64,000 nucleotides of DNA from an uncultured Clostridia bacterium (GTDB lineage Bacteria > Bacillota > Clostridia > Christensenellales > CAG-917), in assembly GCA_934277645.1 (NCBI GenBank), contig CAKQUX010000004.1, positions 1 to 64,000 of the forward strand, read 5' to 3'. Both the position numbers and the translations under genes were made by a program. Below, in pieces: positions 33,980 to 42,871 of this stretch. Positions within the stretch are counted from its first letter, which is position 1; each line of letters starts with the position of its first letter. The notes under the pieces are model-generated. The model was not told where the DNA came from. It saw only the letters and a list, made by a program, of their open reading frames with translations, and made no database searches.

Positions 33980-35587
33980 ATGAAGGAAAACAATTTTGTA
34001 GAATTGTTCAAGGGAAAAACAAAAAACAAATATCCTATGCTCAATTTCAATAAGTGTACTTATTATGAGCAAAGGCGGCTTTTAGTCGTCAATTTTACCG
34101 TTTCGGCTTATGAAATCAGCTTAATCACAGAAAGCGACGAAGAAGAAATACGAAAAATAATTATGGAGATTTTCCCCGACATAAACGTTGAAGTGCAGTT
34201 TTCGAGAACGATTGCCGATGCCGGCGTTATAGTTACGAAAATTTATCAATATCTCAACGAAAATTATCCTTTCTATTTCAAACAAATGAAAAAAAATTCG
34301 GTTAAGGCAGAAAGTCAGGCAGCAAGCGACGTGAGTAAATCTATCGGTGTGACAGTAACAGTAGAACTTGAAAGCACGCTGTATAAAATGTTGAGCGATA
34401 AGAATATCGACGAAGAACTTGAAGACTACGTCGGAAAGAATTTTGCGTGCGACTGCGAAGTCAAACTCGTCGAAGTCCCGAACAGTGACGATGCAAATGA
34501 AATTCAGCTTGAAAACAACGTCGTTTATTCAAATGCAAAACTAATCGAAGTAACCGAAGGAAAAAAGCTTTATTCTAAATTTAAAGGCGGAACAATCGGC
34601 AATTTGCCTTCTTACATATCCGAAATTAAAGAGCCGATTGAACGCATTACGCTTTGCGGCAAGGTTGCAAACGTAACGTCAAGGGAATACGCAAACAAAA
34701 GGTTTGACCCGACCGTTCCCGATTCACCCGAAAAACTCAAACTTTATAAATGGACTTTGAACGATACGACAAAGTCTATCGATTGCATCGCATTTCCGAA
34801 TGTTAAGCAAGAAAAAATGCTTGACGCGCTTTATGACGGAATGCACGTTTTGTGTTTCGGTGACGTAACCGAAAGCAAGTTCGGCGGACTGCAATATACG
34901 GTTAACGCAATTTCCATGGCTGAAATAAATTTTGATTCGATAAAGAATACCGACATGTCTAAACCTGTGCAAAAGTATTATCGCATCGTTCAGCCAAAAC
35001 CGTACGTCAGAGAAAAACAGGCGAGTCTGTTCGACGTCGACGCGCCGCCTGCAAGCGAGCTTATCGGCAATTCTTACGTCGTTTTCGACCTTGAAACTAC
35101 GGGGCTCGGTCAGGATGCGAAAATCGTCGAAATCGGCGCGGCAAAAATCGAAAACGGGGTGATAACCGAAACTTTTGAAACGCTTGTAAATCCCGATATG
35201 CCGATACCGCCCGAAGCGTCGAGAGTAAATAACATAACGGACGATATGGTTTGCGACGCTCCGAAATTCGAAGCGATAGCGCACGATTTTTTCAAGTTTA
35301 CAAGAGGGTCTTCGCTTGTCGCTCACAATATCGGATACGACTTTCCTATTTTGTCGAGAGAATCGAAAGAATGCGGTTATATTTACAATAACGAACTTAT
35401 CGACACGCTTGCGCTTGCAAGGCAATACGTCAAAGGCACAAGAGTTTTTAATCTTGAAAGCCTTTCAAAAATGCTCGGTTTTAATCACGAAAACGCTCAT
35501 AGAGCTTTATCGGACGTCATTGCTACCTGCGATTTATTTATGTACATATGTGAACTTAAAGACAAAAATAAGGGTGGAAACGTGTAA
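33980..35587 (+). CDS. PolC-like protein reduced to N-terminal, OB-fold and exonuclease
   Basis: ATG 33980 follows TTTGGAG; a TTG at 33968 would put the ribosome site inside the gene. The 535-aa product has three parts. Residues 1-~215 resemble the PolC N-terminal domain (KCTYYEQRRLLVVNF). Residues ~220-320 form an OB-fold (ITLCGKVANVTSREY). Residues ~365-530 form a DEDDh 3'-5' exonuclease with all five residues: Asp370 and Glu372 (VFDLETTGL), Asp454 (VAHNIGYDF), His507 and Asp512 (HRALSDV). In true PolC (about 1400 aa) the exonuclease is inserted in a PHP domain and followed by the polymerase; here no PHP and no polymerase exist. The gene occupies the usual polC place between rseP-ispG and rimP-nusA. 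It may proofread in trans for a DnaE polymerase (inference). Confidence 0.82.
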   Translation: MKENNFVELFKGKTKNKYPMLNFNKCTYYEQRRLLVVNFTVSAYEISLITESDEEEIRKIIMEIFPDINVEVQFSRTIADAGVIVTKIYQYLNENYPFYFKQMKKNSVKAESQAASDVSKSIGVTVTVELESTLYKMLSDKNIDEELEDYVGKNFACDCEVKLVEVPNSDDANEIQLENNVVYSNAKLIEVTEGKKLYSKFKGGTIGNLPSYISEIKEPIERITLCGKVANVTSREYANKRFDPTVPDSPEKLKLYKWTLNDTTKSIDCIAFPNVKQEKMLDALYDGMHVLCFGDVTESKFGGLQYTVNAISMAEINFDSIKNTDMSKPVQKYYRIVQPKPYVREKQASLFDVDAPPASELIGNSYVVFDLETTGLGQDAKIVEIGAAKIENGVITETFETLVNPDMPIPPEASRVNNITDDMVCDAPKFEAIAHDFFKFTRGSSLVAHNIGYDFPILSRESKECGYIYNNELIDTLALARQYVKGTRVFNLESLSKMLGFNHENAHRALSDVIATCDLFMYICELKDKNKGGNV

Positions 35588-35640
35588 TAAGCAAATAGCG
35601 TTTAACTTTGCTGTAAGTTTTTAAAAGTGCTTTAAAATGC

Positions 35641-35669
35641 TTGCCAAAAGGATAAATAGATAGTATTAT
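35641..35669 (+). promoter_or_regulatory. SigA promoter of the rimP-nusA-infB operon
   Basis: TTGCCA (35641-35646), 17-nt spacer, TATTAT (35664-35669). The predicted start is near 35676, only about 20 nt before a terminator hairpin. Confidence 0.75.
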
Positions 35670-35696
35670 ATATATGCTTAGATAATGATTTACTTA

Positions 35697-35724
35697 GAGT
35701 GAGCCTTGGCTCACTCAATTTTTT
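35697..35724 (+). terminator. Leader terminator upstream of rimP, probable attenuator
   Basis: GAGTGAGCC (35697-35705) pairs perfectly with GGCTCACTC (35708-35716) around a TT loop, followed by AATTTTTT. It would end the upstream transcript. It also lies downstream of the promoter at 35641-35669, so it is inside the leader of rimP-nusA. In B. subtilis the corresponding leader terminator is NusA-dependent and lets NusA autoregulate its operon. Confidence 0.8.
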
Positions 35725-35756
35725 ATAAGCGTTTGGCGAATGCTAAAGGAAACGAA

Positions 35757-36227
35757 ATGAACGAATTGCTCGAAAAAGTTAAAACCGCAATCAATCCGAT
35801 TGCCGATAATCTCGGCGTTGAAATTGTCGACGTCACTTTCACGAAAGAATATAACAAACTCAATTTAAACGTGTTTTTATACAAAAAAGGCGGAATAAAT
35901 CTTGACGATTGCGAAAATTTTCACAATGCGTTGGATGTACCTCTTGCCGAGCTCGAAAGCGAGTTTCCGAACGATTACGTTTTAAACGTTTCTTCGTCGG
36001 GACTTGACAGACCTATCGTCACAAACGATGATTTCAGACGCAGTCTCGATACGGAAATCGAAGTGTTTTTAAAAGACGGCGAAAAGGGCAAAAATGCGGT
36101 TAGAGGAACGCTTGTTTCGTATAACGATGAAGAAATTACGGTTTCTTCAAACGAAAAAGGACAAATTAAAAAATTTAATATATTAAGACAAAATATCCGT
36201 AAGGCTCAGCCTTGGATAAAGTTTTAG
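35757..36227 (+). CDS. rimP: Ribosome maturation factor RimP
   Basis: The start is ATG 35757, preceded by AAAGGA; a longer frame beginning at 35706 would run through the terminator. The 156-aa protein has VEIVDVTFTKEYNKLNLNVFLYKKGGINLDDCENF and the RimP signature VLNVSSSGLDRPI near residue 80, then an SH3-like C-terminus. It assists 30S assembly. nusA follows after 8 nt. Confidence 0.95.
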   Translation: MNELLEKVKTAINPIADNLGVEIVDVTFTKEYNKLNLNVFLYKKGGINLDDCENFHNALDVPLAELESEFPNDYVLNVSSSGLDRPIVTNDDFRRSLDTEIEVFLKDGEKGKNAVRGTLVSYNDEEITVSSNEKGQIKKFNILRQNIRKAQPWIKF

Positions 36228-36235
36228 GAGGAAAT

Positions 36236-37312
36236 ATGGTCAACAAAGAATTCTTCTCGGCGCTTGACGCTCTCGAGAAAGAAAGAAGAATTTCAAAGGA
36301 ATCACTCATTGAATCGCTTGAAGCCGGTATGATTTCCGCTTTCAAGAAAGAATATGGCGAAACCAGAAATATTTCGGTAAACATCGATGAAGCAAAACAC
36401 TCGATTAAAGTGTATTCATATAGAACGGTTGTCGAAAACGACGACGTAGTTGAAGATTACGATAAGGAAATCACGCTCGAAGAAGCTCGCGAAATTAAAC
36501 CTTCATACAACGTCGGCGATACCGTCATCGAGGAAATTCCGCCGGAAGAATTTTCGAGAATTGCCGCGCAAACCGCAAAGCAAGTTATTCTTCAACGTCT
36601 TAACGATATTAAAAAGGATATGGTTGTGAACGAAATGAACGACCATCAAGGCGAAATCGTTTCGGCGGTTATCAGAAGAATCGAGCAAGGCACGGTTTAC
36701 GTTGAAATTACGTCGAATCAAATGGAAGGCGTACTTATGCTTCAAGACCAAATTCCGGGCGAGAGATACGAAATTAACGATACGATTAAAGTCTATCTCA
36801 AAAAAATCAGAACTTCGGCAAAGGGCGCGCAAGTCGTTGTGTCTAGAGCTTCGGCAGGACTTGTAAGACGTTTGTTTGAAAACGAAGTTCCTGAAATCAA
36901 GGCAGGACTTATCCAAATTAAATCTATCGTCAGAGAAGCAGGGTTCAGAACGAAAATCGCCGTTTATTCGGAAGATCCGAACATCGATGCGACGGGAGCT
37001 TGTATCGGCAATAAGGGCGTCAGAGTAAACGAAATCGTCGGCGAACTCGGCGGCGAAAAAGTCGACGTCATTCTTTGGTGCGAAGATCCGCTTGAATATA
37101 TCGCAAGAGCGCTTTCTCCTGCGCAAGTCCTTATGGTTCGTTGCGTTGAAGACAACAAAACCGCAACGGTTATCGTACCTGACGACAAGCTCAGCCTTGC
37201 AATCGGTAAGAGCGGTCAAAACGCAAGACTTGCCGCAAAGCTTACGGGTTGGAAGATAGACGTTAAACCTCAATCAAGTCTCGGAGCTATCGAAAACGAA
37301 GAACAAGAATAA
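36236..37312 (+). CDS. nusA: Transcription termination/antitermination protein NusA
   Basis: ATG 36236 follows TAGGAGG. The 358-aa protein has the RNA-polymerase-binding N-terminal domain (1-~125), an S1 domain (~135-200), KH1 (GACIGNKGVRVNEIVGELGGEK) and KH2 (LAIGKSGQNARLAAKLTGWKID). The C-terminal acidic repeats of enterobacterial NusA are absent, as in other Firmicutes. It affects pausing and termination, and possibly the leader terminator upstream of its own operon. Confidence 0.98.
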   Translation: MVNKEFFSALDALEKERRISKESLIESLEAGMISAFKKEYGETRNISVNIDEAKHSIKVYSYRTVVENDDVVEDYDKEITLEEAREIKPSYNVGDTVIEEIPPEEFSRIAAQTAKQVILQRLNDIKKDMVVNEMNDHQGEIVSAVIRRIEQGTVYVEITSNQMEGVLMLQDQIPGERYEINDTIKVYLKKIRTSAKGAQVVVSRASAGLVRRLFENEVPEIKAGLIQIKSIVREAGFRTKIAVYSEDPNIDATGACIGNKGVRVNEIVGELGGEKVDVILWCEDPLEYIARALSPAQVLMVRCVEDNKTATVIVPDDKLSLAIGKSGQNARLAAKLTGWKIDVKPQSSLGAIENEEQE

Positions 37313-37314
37313 TT

Positions 37315-37560
37315 ATGGCAAGAGCAAAAAATGTCAGAATGTGCGCTTGTTGCCGAGTCAGGCTCGATAAAAGCGAGCTTATCAAAGTTTCTAAGGTCGG
37401 CGACAAGTACGAAATAAATTATAGGGGCAACAGCGACGGAAAGAGCGTTTACGTTTGCAAAGATTGCCTTCCGAAAGTAATTGACAAGCATTTGCTTAAC
37501 AGAGCTTTCAAAAAAGAGCTTGACGGCGAAGTTTATTCGACGCTTAAAGATTATGAATAG
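37315..37560 (+). CDS. ylxR: YlxR family RNA-binding protein
   Basis: This 81-aa DUF448 protein has the signature RMCACCRVRLDKSELIKV and the later GRSVYVC-like KSVYVCKDCLPK. Position between nusA and ylxQ is conserved in Firmicutes. YlxR has been linked to RNase P interaction and gene regulation in Bacillus. It starts 3 nt after nusA and overlaps ylxQ by 8 nt. Confidence 0.93.
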   Translation: MARAKNVRMCACCRVRLDKSELIKVSKVGDKYEINYRGNSDGKSVYVCKDCLPKVIDKHLLNRAFKKELDGEVYSTLKDYE

Positions 37561-37837
37561 ACAAAAAATCGTTACCTATTTAGGTTTTGCCCAAAAAGCG
37601 GGTAAAGTCGTTATGGGCGCAGACAATATAACGAAAAAGAAAAAACGCTATCCGCTTATATTGATTTGCGACAGCGCGTCTGAAAGAACAAAAAAAGAAA
37701 TATTGAATTTCGGCGGCGCAAGCGTGTTCGAAGTAAGCAACGTTGCCGAACTTACAAACAAACAAGGGTGTAAGGTTATAGCCGTTGTCGACGAAAACTT
37801 GGCAAATGCAATTATAAACGAATTATCACAAAAATAA
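37553..37837 (+). CDS. ylxQ: L7Ae-family K-turn binding protein YlxQ
   Basis: The true start is ATG 37553 (MNRQKIVTYLGFAQKAGKVVMG), overlapping the ylxR stop; the longer frame from 37481 only shadows ylxR. The 94-aa protein has the L7Ae/L30e fold with AQKAGKVVMGADN, LILICDSASERTKKEI and GCKVIAVVDENLANAI. YlxQ binds K-turn RNA. It lies in the conserved nusA-ylxRQ-infB order. Confidence 0.92.
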   Translation: MNRQKIVTYLGFAQKAGKVVMGADNITKKKKRYPLILICDSASERTKKEILNFGGASVFEVSNVAELTNKQGCKVIAVVDENLANAIINELSQK

Positions 37838-37847
37838 CGAGGTGTGT

Positions 37848-40490
37848 ATGAGCGAAACAGCTGAAAACAAAACTGATAATGCAGAAATTAAAAACGGACT
37901 TGATAGATATAAGGACAACGTTTTACCGAGTCTTATTTCTGACGTTGCGAGCTTAAAAACTAAGGCACGCAACTTGCTTGATGCTGTCAACAAAAAGAAG
38001 GAGAGCTTTGCGGCAAAAGCGACCGTAGAAACAGTCGAACCTGTCGTCAAAAAAGACGAGAGCAAATCGGAGAAAAAAGTCGAAAAGACCGTTTCTAAGG
38101 TTGAAGAAACAAAACCTGCCGCCAAAAAAGCGGAAACCGCCGGCGAAGTAAAAGAAACGCCTAAAACGGAACCGAAACGCGAAGCTGTAAAGGAAGAAAA
38201 ACCGGCGGCAAAAGTCGCGGCAAAGACGGGCAACGTTCCGCATAGAACTTTTGCTATCGAACCGGAGCGTGAAAAGCCTGTTTTCAACGAACCGCGTCGA
38301 ATTTATATTCCGCCTGAAAAGCCGAAGCCACAAGAAAAGAAAAACGTTCAAACGAGAGTTTTTGACAATACGCAAAGACCTTACGGAAACAGAAATCAAA
38401 ACGGCAACGGTCCGCGTCCGCAATTTAATCAAAACGGCGGAGGGGGCAGACCTCAAGGACCAAGACCTAACAACGGCGGCTATACGGCGCCTGCTGTTAT
38501 TCCGTCAAACAATAACAAACCGCAACAAAAGCGTAAGACAACCAATTTTGCCGCCGACGATAAAAAGGCAATGTCAAGATATGAGTTGTCTAAGAAGGGC
38601 TTTGCCGATTCTCAACGTCAAGATTTCAAGCGTGGCGCAACCATAACGGACAGCCAAGACTACGAAATGGATACGAGAATCAGGGGACAAAGAACTAAAA
38701 AGAACGATGTTCCTAAGGCTCAAGCCATAAAAATCGACCACGCTGTTGTCAATTCGGAAGTCTTTTCAATCAAATTGCTTTCGGAAAAAATCGGCAAGAC
38801 GGGGACGGAAATCATCAAACAACTTTTTGTTTTGGGTATAATTAAAACGATTAACGAAAACATCGATTTCGAAACGGCTTCGCTTGTTGCAAGCGAACTC
38901 GGCGTCGAGCTCGAATTAAAGCTCGATAAAACGCTCGAAGATACCATAAACGAGCAAAATATCGATTCGGCGGACAGCCCTGAATCGCTTAAACCGAGAC
39001 CGCCGATTGTTACCATTATGGGACACGTTGACCACGGCAAAACGTCGCTTCTCGACTATATCAGAAAGACAAAGGTCGTAAGCGGCGAAGCAGGCGGTAT
39101 TACGCAACACATCGGCGCGTATACGATTAAAGTCAAAGGTCAACAAATTACGTTTATCGACACTCCGGGACACGAAGCGTTTACCGCTATGAGAGCAAGG
39201 GGCGCGCAAGTCACAGATATAGCCGTATTGGTTGTTGCGGCTGACGACGGCATTATGCCGCAGACGGTCGAAGCAATCGACCACTCGAAGTCGGCAGGTG
39301 TTCAAATGATTGTCGCCATAAACAAAATCGATAAACCTACCGCAGAACCGGATAAGATTTTGCAACAACTCACCAACTACGATATTTTGGCTGAGGCGTG
39401 GGGCGGTACGACTCCTGTTTGTAACGTTTCGGCAAAAACGGGTGAAGGAATCGAAAACCTTCTCGAAACCATCTTACTTGTTGCCGAAATGCAAGAACTC
39501 AAAGCAAATCCCGACAGAAAAGCAAAGGGTACAATTATCGAAGCTCGTCTTGACAAAGGTAAAGGCCCTGTTGCAACCGTACTTGTCGAAAAAGGTACTC
39601 TTAAAGTCGGCGACGTCGTTGTTGTCGGCACTGTAATAGGTAAAATCAGGGCAATGATTGACGACAGCGGAAGAGCAATCAAAGCAGCCGGACCGTCAAC
39701 TCCTGTTTCGGTAACGGGCTTTGACGAGGTTCCTAACGCAGGCGACGTTCTTAACGTTGTTGACGATGAAAGATTTGCTCGTCAACTTGCCGACGAAAGA
39801 AAATCGATTCATGCGGTTGTCGAAGACAATGCTAAAAAGCGTCTTTCGCTTGATGACTTTATGAAGAAAGGCTTTAAAGAATTGCCTATTATCATTAAAG
39901 CCGACGTTCAAGGTTCTTTGGAAGCGTTAAAACAATCGATATTGAAACTCAACGATTCGCCTGACAATGAAGAAGTCGAGATTAAAGTTATACACGGCGG
40001 CGTCGGCGGAATTAAAGAATCCGACGTTATGCTTGCCGATACGACGGGAGCAATTATTATCGGATTTAACGTCAGACCTGACGCAAACTCAAAAACTCTT
40101 GCCGAAAAGGAACACATCGACATCAGATGCTATCGTATAATTTACGACGCAATCAACGATATCGAAAAGGCTATGAAAGGCTTGCTTGATCCTGTATTTA
40201 AAGAAGTCGTTTTGGGTAGCGCAGAAGTCCGTGAGCTTTTCAAGGTGTCAAAAGTCGGCACGATTGCAGGTTGTCACGTTCTTGACGGCAAAATTTTGCG
40301 TAGCGCAAAAGTCCGTGTCGTTCGCGACGGAACAATCGTTGTAGAAAGCACTATCGCATCTCTTAAACACGAAAAAGACGACGTTAAAGAAGTTAGCAAA
40401 GATTATGATTGCGGTATGTTGATTGACAATTTCAACGACGTTAAGGTCGGCGACGTTATCGAAGCGTTCCGTATGGAACAAGTTAAATAA
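37848..40490 (+). CDS. infB: Translation initiation factor IF-2
   Basis: ATG 37848 is chosen because GAGGTG precedes it; an upstream GTG at 37842 overlaps that site. The 880-aa product has a long charged N-terminus (Lys/Glu/Ala rich, then Asn/Gly/Pro rich around residues 180-230). The IF2 N-domain and G domain follow: GHVDHGKTSLLDY (~388), DTPGHEAFTAMR (~435) and NKIDKP (~488). Domains II-IV follow. IF-2 places fMet-tRNA on the 30S subunit. A perfect hairpin spans the stop codon. Confidence 0.98.
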   Translation: MSETAENKTDNAEIKNGLDRYKDNVLPSLISDVASLKTKARNLLDAVNKKKESFAAKATVETVEPVVKKDESKSEKKVEKTVSKVEETKPAAKKAETAGEVKETPKTEPKREAVKEEKPAAKVAAKTGNVPHRTFAIEPEREKPVFNEPRRIYIPPEKPKPQEKKNVQTRVFDNTQRPYGNRNQNGNGPRPQFNQNGGGGRPQGPRPNNGGYTAPAVIPSNNNKPQQKRKTTNFAADDKKAMSRYELSKKGFADSQRQDFKRGATITDSQDYEMDTRIRGQRTKKNDVPKAQAIKIDHAVVNSEVFSIKLLSEKIGKTGTEIIKQLFVLGIIKTINENIDFETASLVASELGVELELKLDKTLEDTINEQNIDSADSPESLKPRPPIVTIMGHVDHGKTSLLDYIRKTKVVSGEAGGITQHIGAYTIKVKGQQITFIDTPGHEAFTAMRARGAQVTDIAVLVVAADDGIMPQTVEAIDHSKSAGVQMIVAINKIDKPTAEPDKILQQLTNYDILAEAWGGTTPVCNVSAKTGEGIENLLETILLVAEMQELKANPDRKAKGTIIEARLDKGKGPVATVLVEKGTLKVGDVVVVGTVIGKIRAMIDDSGRAIKAAGPSTPVSVTGFDEVPNAGDVLNVVDDERFARQLADERKSIHAVVEDNAKKRLSLDDFMKKGFKELPIIIKADVQGSLEALKQSILKLNDSPDNEEVEIKVIHGGVGGIKESDVMLADTTGAIIIGFNVRPDANSKTLAEKEHIDIRCYRIIYDAINDIEKAMKGLLDPVFKEVVLGSAEVRELFKVSKVGTIAGCHVLDGKILRSAKVRVVRDGTIVVESTIASLKHEKDDVKEVSKDYDCGMLIDNFNDVKVGDVIEAFRMEQVK

Positions 40491-40508
40491 GCTAAAATGT
40501 TTAGCTTA
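40488..40508 (+). other. Hairpin over the infB stop codon
   Basis: TAAGCTAAA (40488-40496) pairs perfectly with TTTAGCTTA (40500-40508) around ATG. It has no U-run, begins with the stop codon of infB and lies 15 nt before rbfA. It may mark mRNA processing or limit coupling. Confidence 0.6.
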
Positions 40509-40522
40509 ACAAGTGGGGAAAT

Positions 40523-40903
40523 ATGGGTAGAATTGAAAGAGTAAACAGCGAACTTCAAAAACAAATATCTTACGTTATCGATTATGAGCTTAAAGATCCT
40601 CGCATATCTGTCGGAATGATTTCTATCACCAGAGTAAAAACTACTCCCGACTTAAAATATGCAAAGGTTTATTTGAGCTTTTATACCGACGATAAGGCAA
40701 AACAAAAGGAATCGCTTGATATAATCTCGAAAGCAAACGGCTTTATAAGAAATCAGCTTAAAGATAGAGTGCAAATGCGCCTTTTACCGGAACTTCATTT
40801 TGTGGTTGACGATTCCATTCAATACGGAATGAAAATCGACAAAATTTTGAAGGAACTTAATATCGAGCCTGTTTCCGACGATAACGACGGTGAAAACAAA
40901 TGA
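40523..40903 (+). CDS. rbfA: Ribosome-binding factor A
   Basis: This 126-aa KH-type protein starts MGRIERVNSELQKQIS and has ISITRVKTTPDLKYAKVYLSF and LRLLPELHF-like MRLLPELHFVVDDSI. It is needed for 16S rRNA 5' end maturation and 30S assembly. GGGGA precedes ATG 40523. It ends with an ATGA overlap into the DHH gene. Confidence 0.96.
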   Translation: MGRIERVNSELQKQISYVIDYELKDPRISVGMISITRVKTTPDLKYAKVYLSFYTDDKAKQKESLDIISKANGFIRNQLKDRVQMRLLPELHFVVDDSIQYGMKIDKILKELNIEPVSDDNDGENK

Positions 40904-41862
40904 TTAAGAAAAACGATTTTGAGAATTTATCGCAAAAAATAGAAAGAGCAAAAACTATTGCTCTTTTTTGCCATATAAGTCCGGACCCCGACACGGTTTG
41001 TTCGGCTTTTGCAATGAAAATCGCGCTCAAAAAACTCGGGAAAATAGCCGAAGTTTTTTGTGACGACCTTATACCTGACAATCTCGATTTTATTTTGTCC
41101 GATGAAAATATGTCAAAGGCAAGCGATTTGATGTATGATCTTGCGATAGGTATCGATTCAAGTGATTTACAAAGAATAGGCGAGTGCTACAAAGTTTTCT
41201 TATCTGCCAAAGATACGGCGGCGATTGACCACCATAAAAGTCACGTAGCTTTTTCGAATCTTACGATTTTAGACGAAAACCGTTCGTCTTGTAGTGAAAT
41301 AATTTTTGATTTTTTAAAGTTTATGAAGCTGCTTGACGATAAAACTGTTCAACTGCTTTTTGCCGGCATGATTGCTGACAACGGTTGTTTCCAATATTCG
41401 AGCGTAACGAAAGAAACCCATAAAACGGCGGAAGAAATGTATGATTTTAATTTTGATAAAGATGAAACCATTTATAATATTTTTCGTCGCAAGAAATGTA
41501 ACGTTTTCAATTTAACGAACAGGGTACTGGCTAAAAGCAAATTTTACGAAGACGGCAAAGTCGCAATTGTGCGAATGATGAAAGAAGACTTTGAAGCAAC
41601 CGATACGACTATTGCAGATACGAGCGGAATTATTGCTCAACTTATCAACGTTGACGGTGTCGAAATTGCATACGCTGTAAGTCAAGTCGCCGAATATAGC
41701 CATAAAGTTTCGATAAGAACAAAAAAATACGTTGACGCAAACGAATGCGCGGCTTGCTTCGGCGGTGGCGGGCATTCGAGAGCGGCAGGTTGCAGAATAA
41801 GCGGACATATCGAAGACGTTTGCGATAAACTATTAAAAGTGGCGAGAGACAGGCTTTTATGA
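40900..41862 (+). CDS. nrnA: DHH/DHHA1 phosphoesterase, NrnA-like (nanoRNase / pAp phosphatase)
   Basis: The 320-aa protein has FCHISPDPDTVCSAFAM (motif I, near residue 23), IGIDSSDLQR, the DHH motif AIDHHKSHV (near 108), a GMIADNGCF block and the C-terminal DHHA1 GGGGHSRAAG. NrnA degrades short RNA oligonucleotides and 3'-phosphoadenosine 5'-phosphate. The rbfA-nrnA-truB order is typical of Firmicutes. It overlaps both neighbours by 4 nt. Confidence 0.9.
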   Translation: MIKKNDFENLSQKIERAKTIALFCHISPDPDTVCSAFAMKIALKKLGKIAEVFCDDLIPDNLDFILSDENMSKASDLMYDLAIGIDSSDLQRIGECYKVFLSAKDTAAIDHHKSHVAFSNLTILDENRSSCSEIIFDFLKFMKLLDDKTVQLLFAGMIADNGCFQYSSVTKETHKTAEEMYDFNFDKDETIYNIFRRKKCNVFNLTNRVLAKSKFYEDGKVAIVRMMKEDFEATDTTIADTSGIIAQLINVDGVEIAYAVSQVAEYSHKVSIRTKKYVDANECAACFGGGGHSRAAGCRISGHIEDVCDKLLKVARDRLL

Positions 41863-42731
41863 ACGGAGTAGTATGCATAAATAAGCGTAGCGGAATGACT
41901 TCGAGCGACGTCGTGGTGAAGGTCCGCAATGCGCTTTCAAAGGCCACAGGCGAAAAGCAAAAAGCAGGGCATTTCGGAACGCTTGATCCTGACGGCATGG
42001 GCGTGCTTGTAATCGGCATCGGAAATTCGGCAAGACTTTTCGACTATACGCTAAACAAGCAAAAAACATACAGAGCGTGTTTTGTGTTCGGCTCTGAAAC
42101 CGATACGCTGGATGCTTCGGGCGAGGTAGTTGCTACGTCGGACGTAATTCCGTCTGTTAGCCAAGTTAAGGACGTTTTGTCGCAAATGCAAGGAAAGCAA
42201 ATGCAAATGCCGCCGAAATACAGCGCGTTGTCGGTTGGTGGGGTCAAGGCATATAAATTGGCTAGGTCGGGCAAAGACGTGGAATTGTCACCGCGAGAAA
42301 TCGAGATATTCGAAATAAAAATGAACGAAAATTTTCTATCGGAAAATTCAAACGAATTTGAGTTTACGATACGTTGCTCTTCTGGAACTTATGTCAGAAG
42401 TATTGCAAGAGATATGGCGAAAAAGCTCGGAACGCTCGGCTATATGAAATACATAATTAGAGAACAAAGCGGAACGGTCAATATTTCGGATTGCATTACG
42501 CTTGAAGAATTCTTAAATTCTCCGATTGACAATGTCAAATCGAACGAAATTATGTTAAAAGATTATGAACATTATGAGCTTGAAAATCAGTTCAGGGAAA
42601 AGGTTTTAAACGGTGTAAGGCTAAAAATCGAAGATTTGCCGACGGGAATTTTTGTTTTGACTATTGATGGTGCTAATTTTGCTATGGCTGAAAAGGTGGA
42701 TGGGTGTTTAAAAATTCGCACTCGAATTTAA
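41859..42731 (+). CDS. truB: tRNA pseudouridine-55 synthase TruB
   Basis: The 290-aa protein has KRSGMTSSDVV, KAGHFGTLDPDGMGVLVI with catalytic Asp43, QMPPKYSALSVGGVKAYKLAR and SSGTYVRSIARDMAKKLG. It makes pseudouridine 55 in the tRNA T-loop. It is the last gene of the rimP-truB operon and overlaps nrnA by 4 nt. The C-terminal PUA-like part is short but present. Confidence 0.97.
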   Translation: MNGVVCINKRSGMTSSDVVVKVRNALSKATGEKQKAGHFGTLDPDGMGVLVIGIGNSARLFDYTLNKQKTYRACFVFGSETDTLDASGEVVATSDVIPSVSQVKDVLSQMQGKQMQMPPKYSALSVGGVKAYKLARSGKDVELSPREIEIFEIKMNENFLSENSNEFEFTIRCSSGTYVRSIARDMAKKLGTLGYMKYIIREQSGTVNISDCITLEEFLNSPIDNVKSNEIMLKDYEHYELENQFREKVLNGVRLKIEDLPTGIFVLTIDGANFAMAEKVDGCLKIRTRI

Positions 42732-42871
42732 TGCCGTAAAACAACTATAAACCTAATATAATTATCTTAATCGGCGACGATGTGTGATGTGCGCGTGGGT
42801 CAGAGTTTGATATATGACTTCAAAAAGCCTGCCATAAAAGAGATGGAATGACAATTTAAACTTGTAAATGC

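Noticed and set aside
33968..35756. Frameshifted or split full-length polC
   Set aside because: Only 169 nt separate the stop from rimP, and these hold a promoter and terminator; no PHP or polymerase motifs are seen in any frame there, and there is no PHP half before the exonuclease either.
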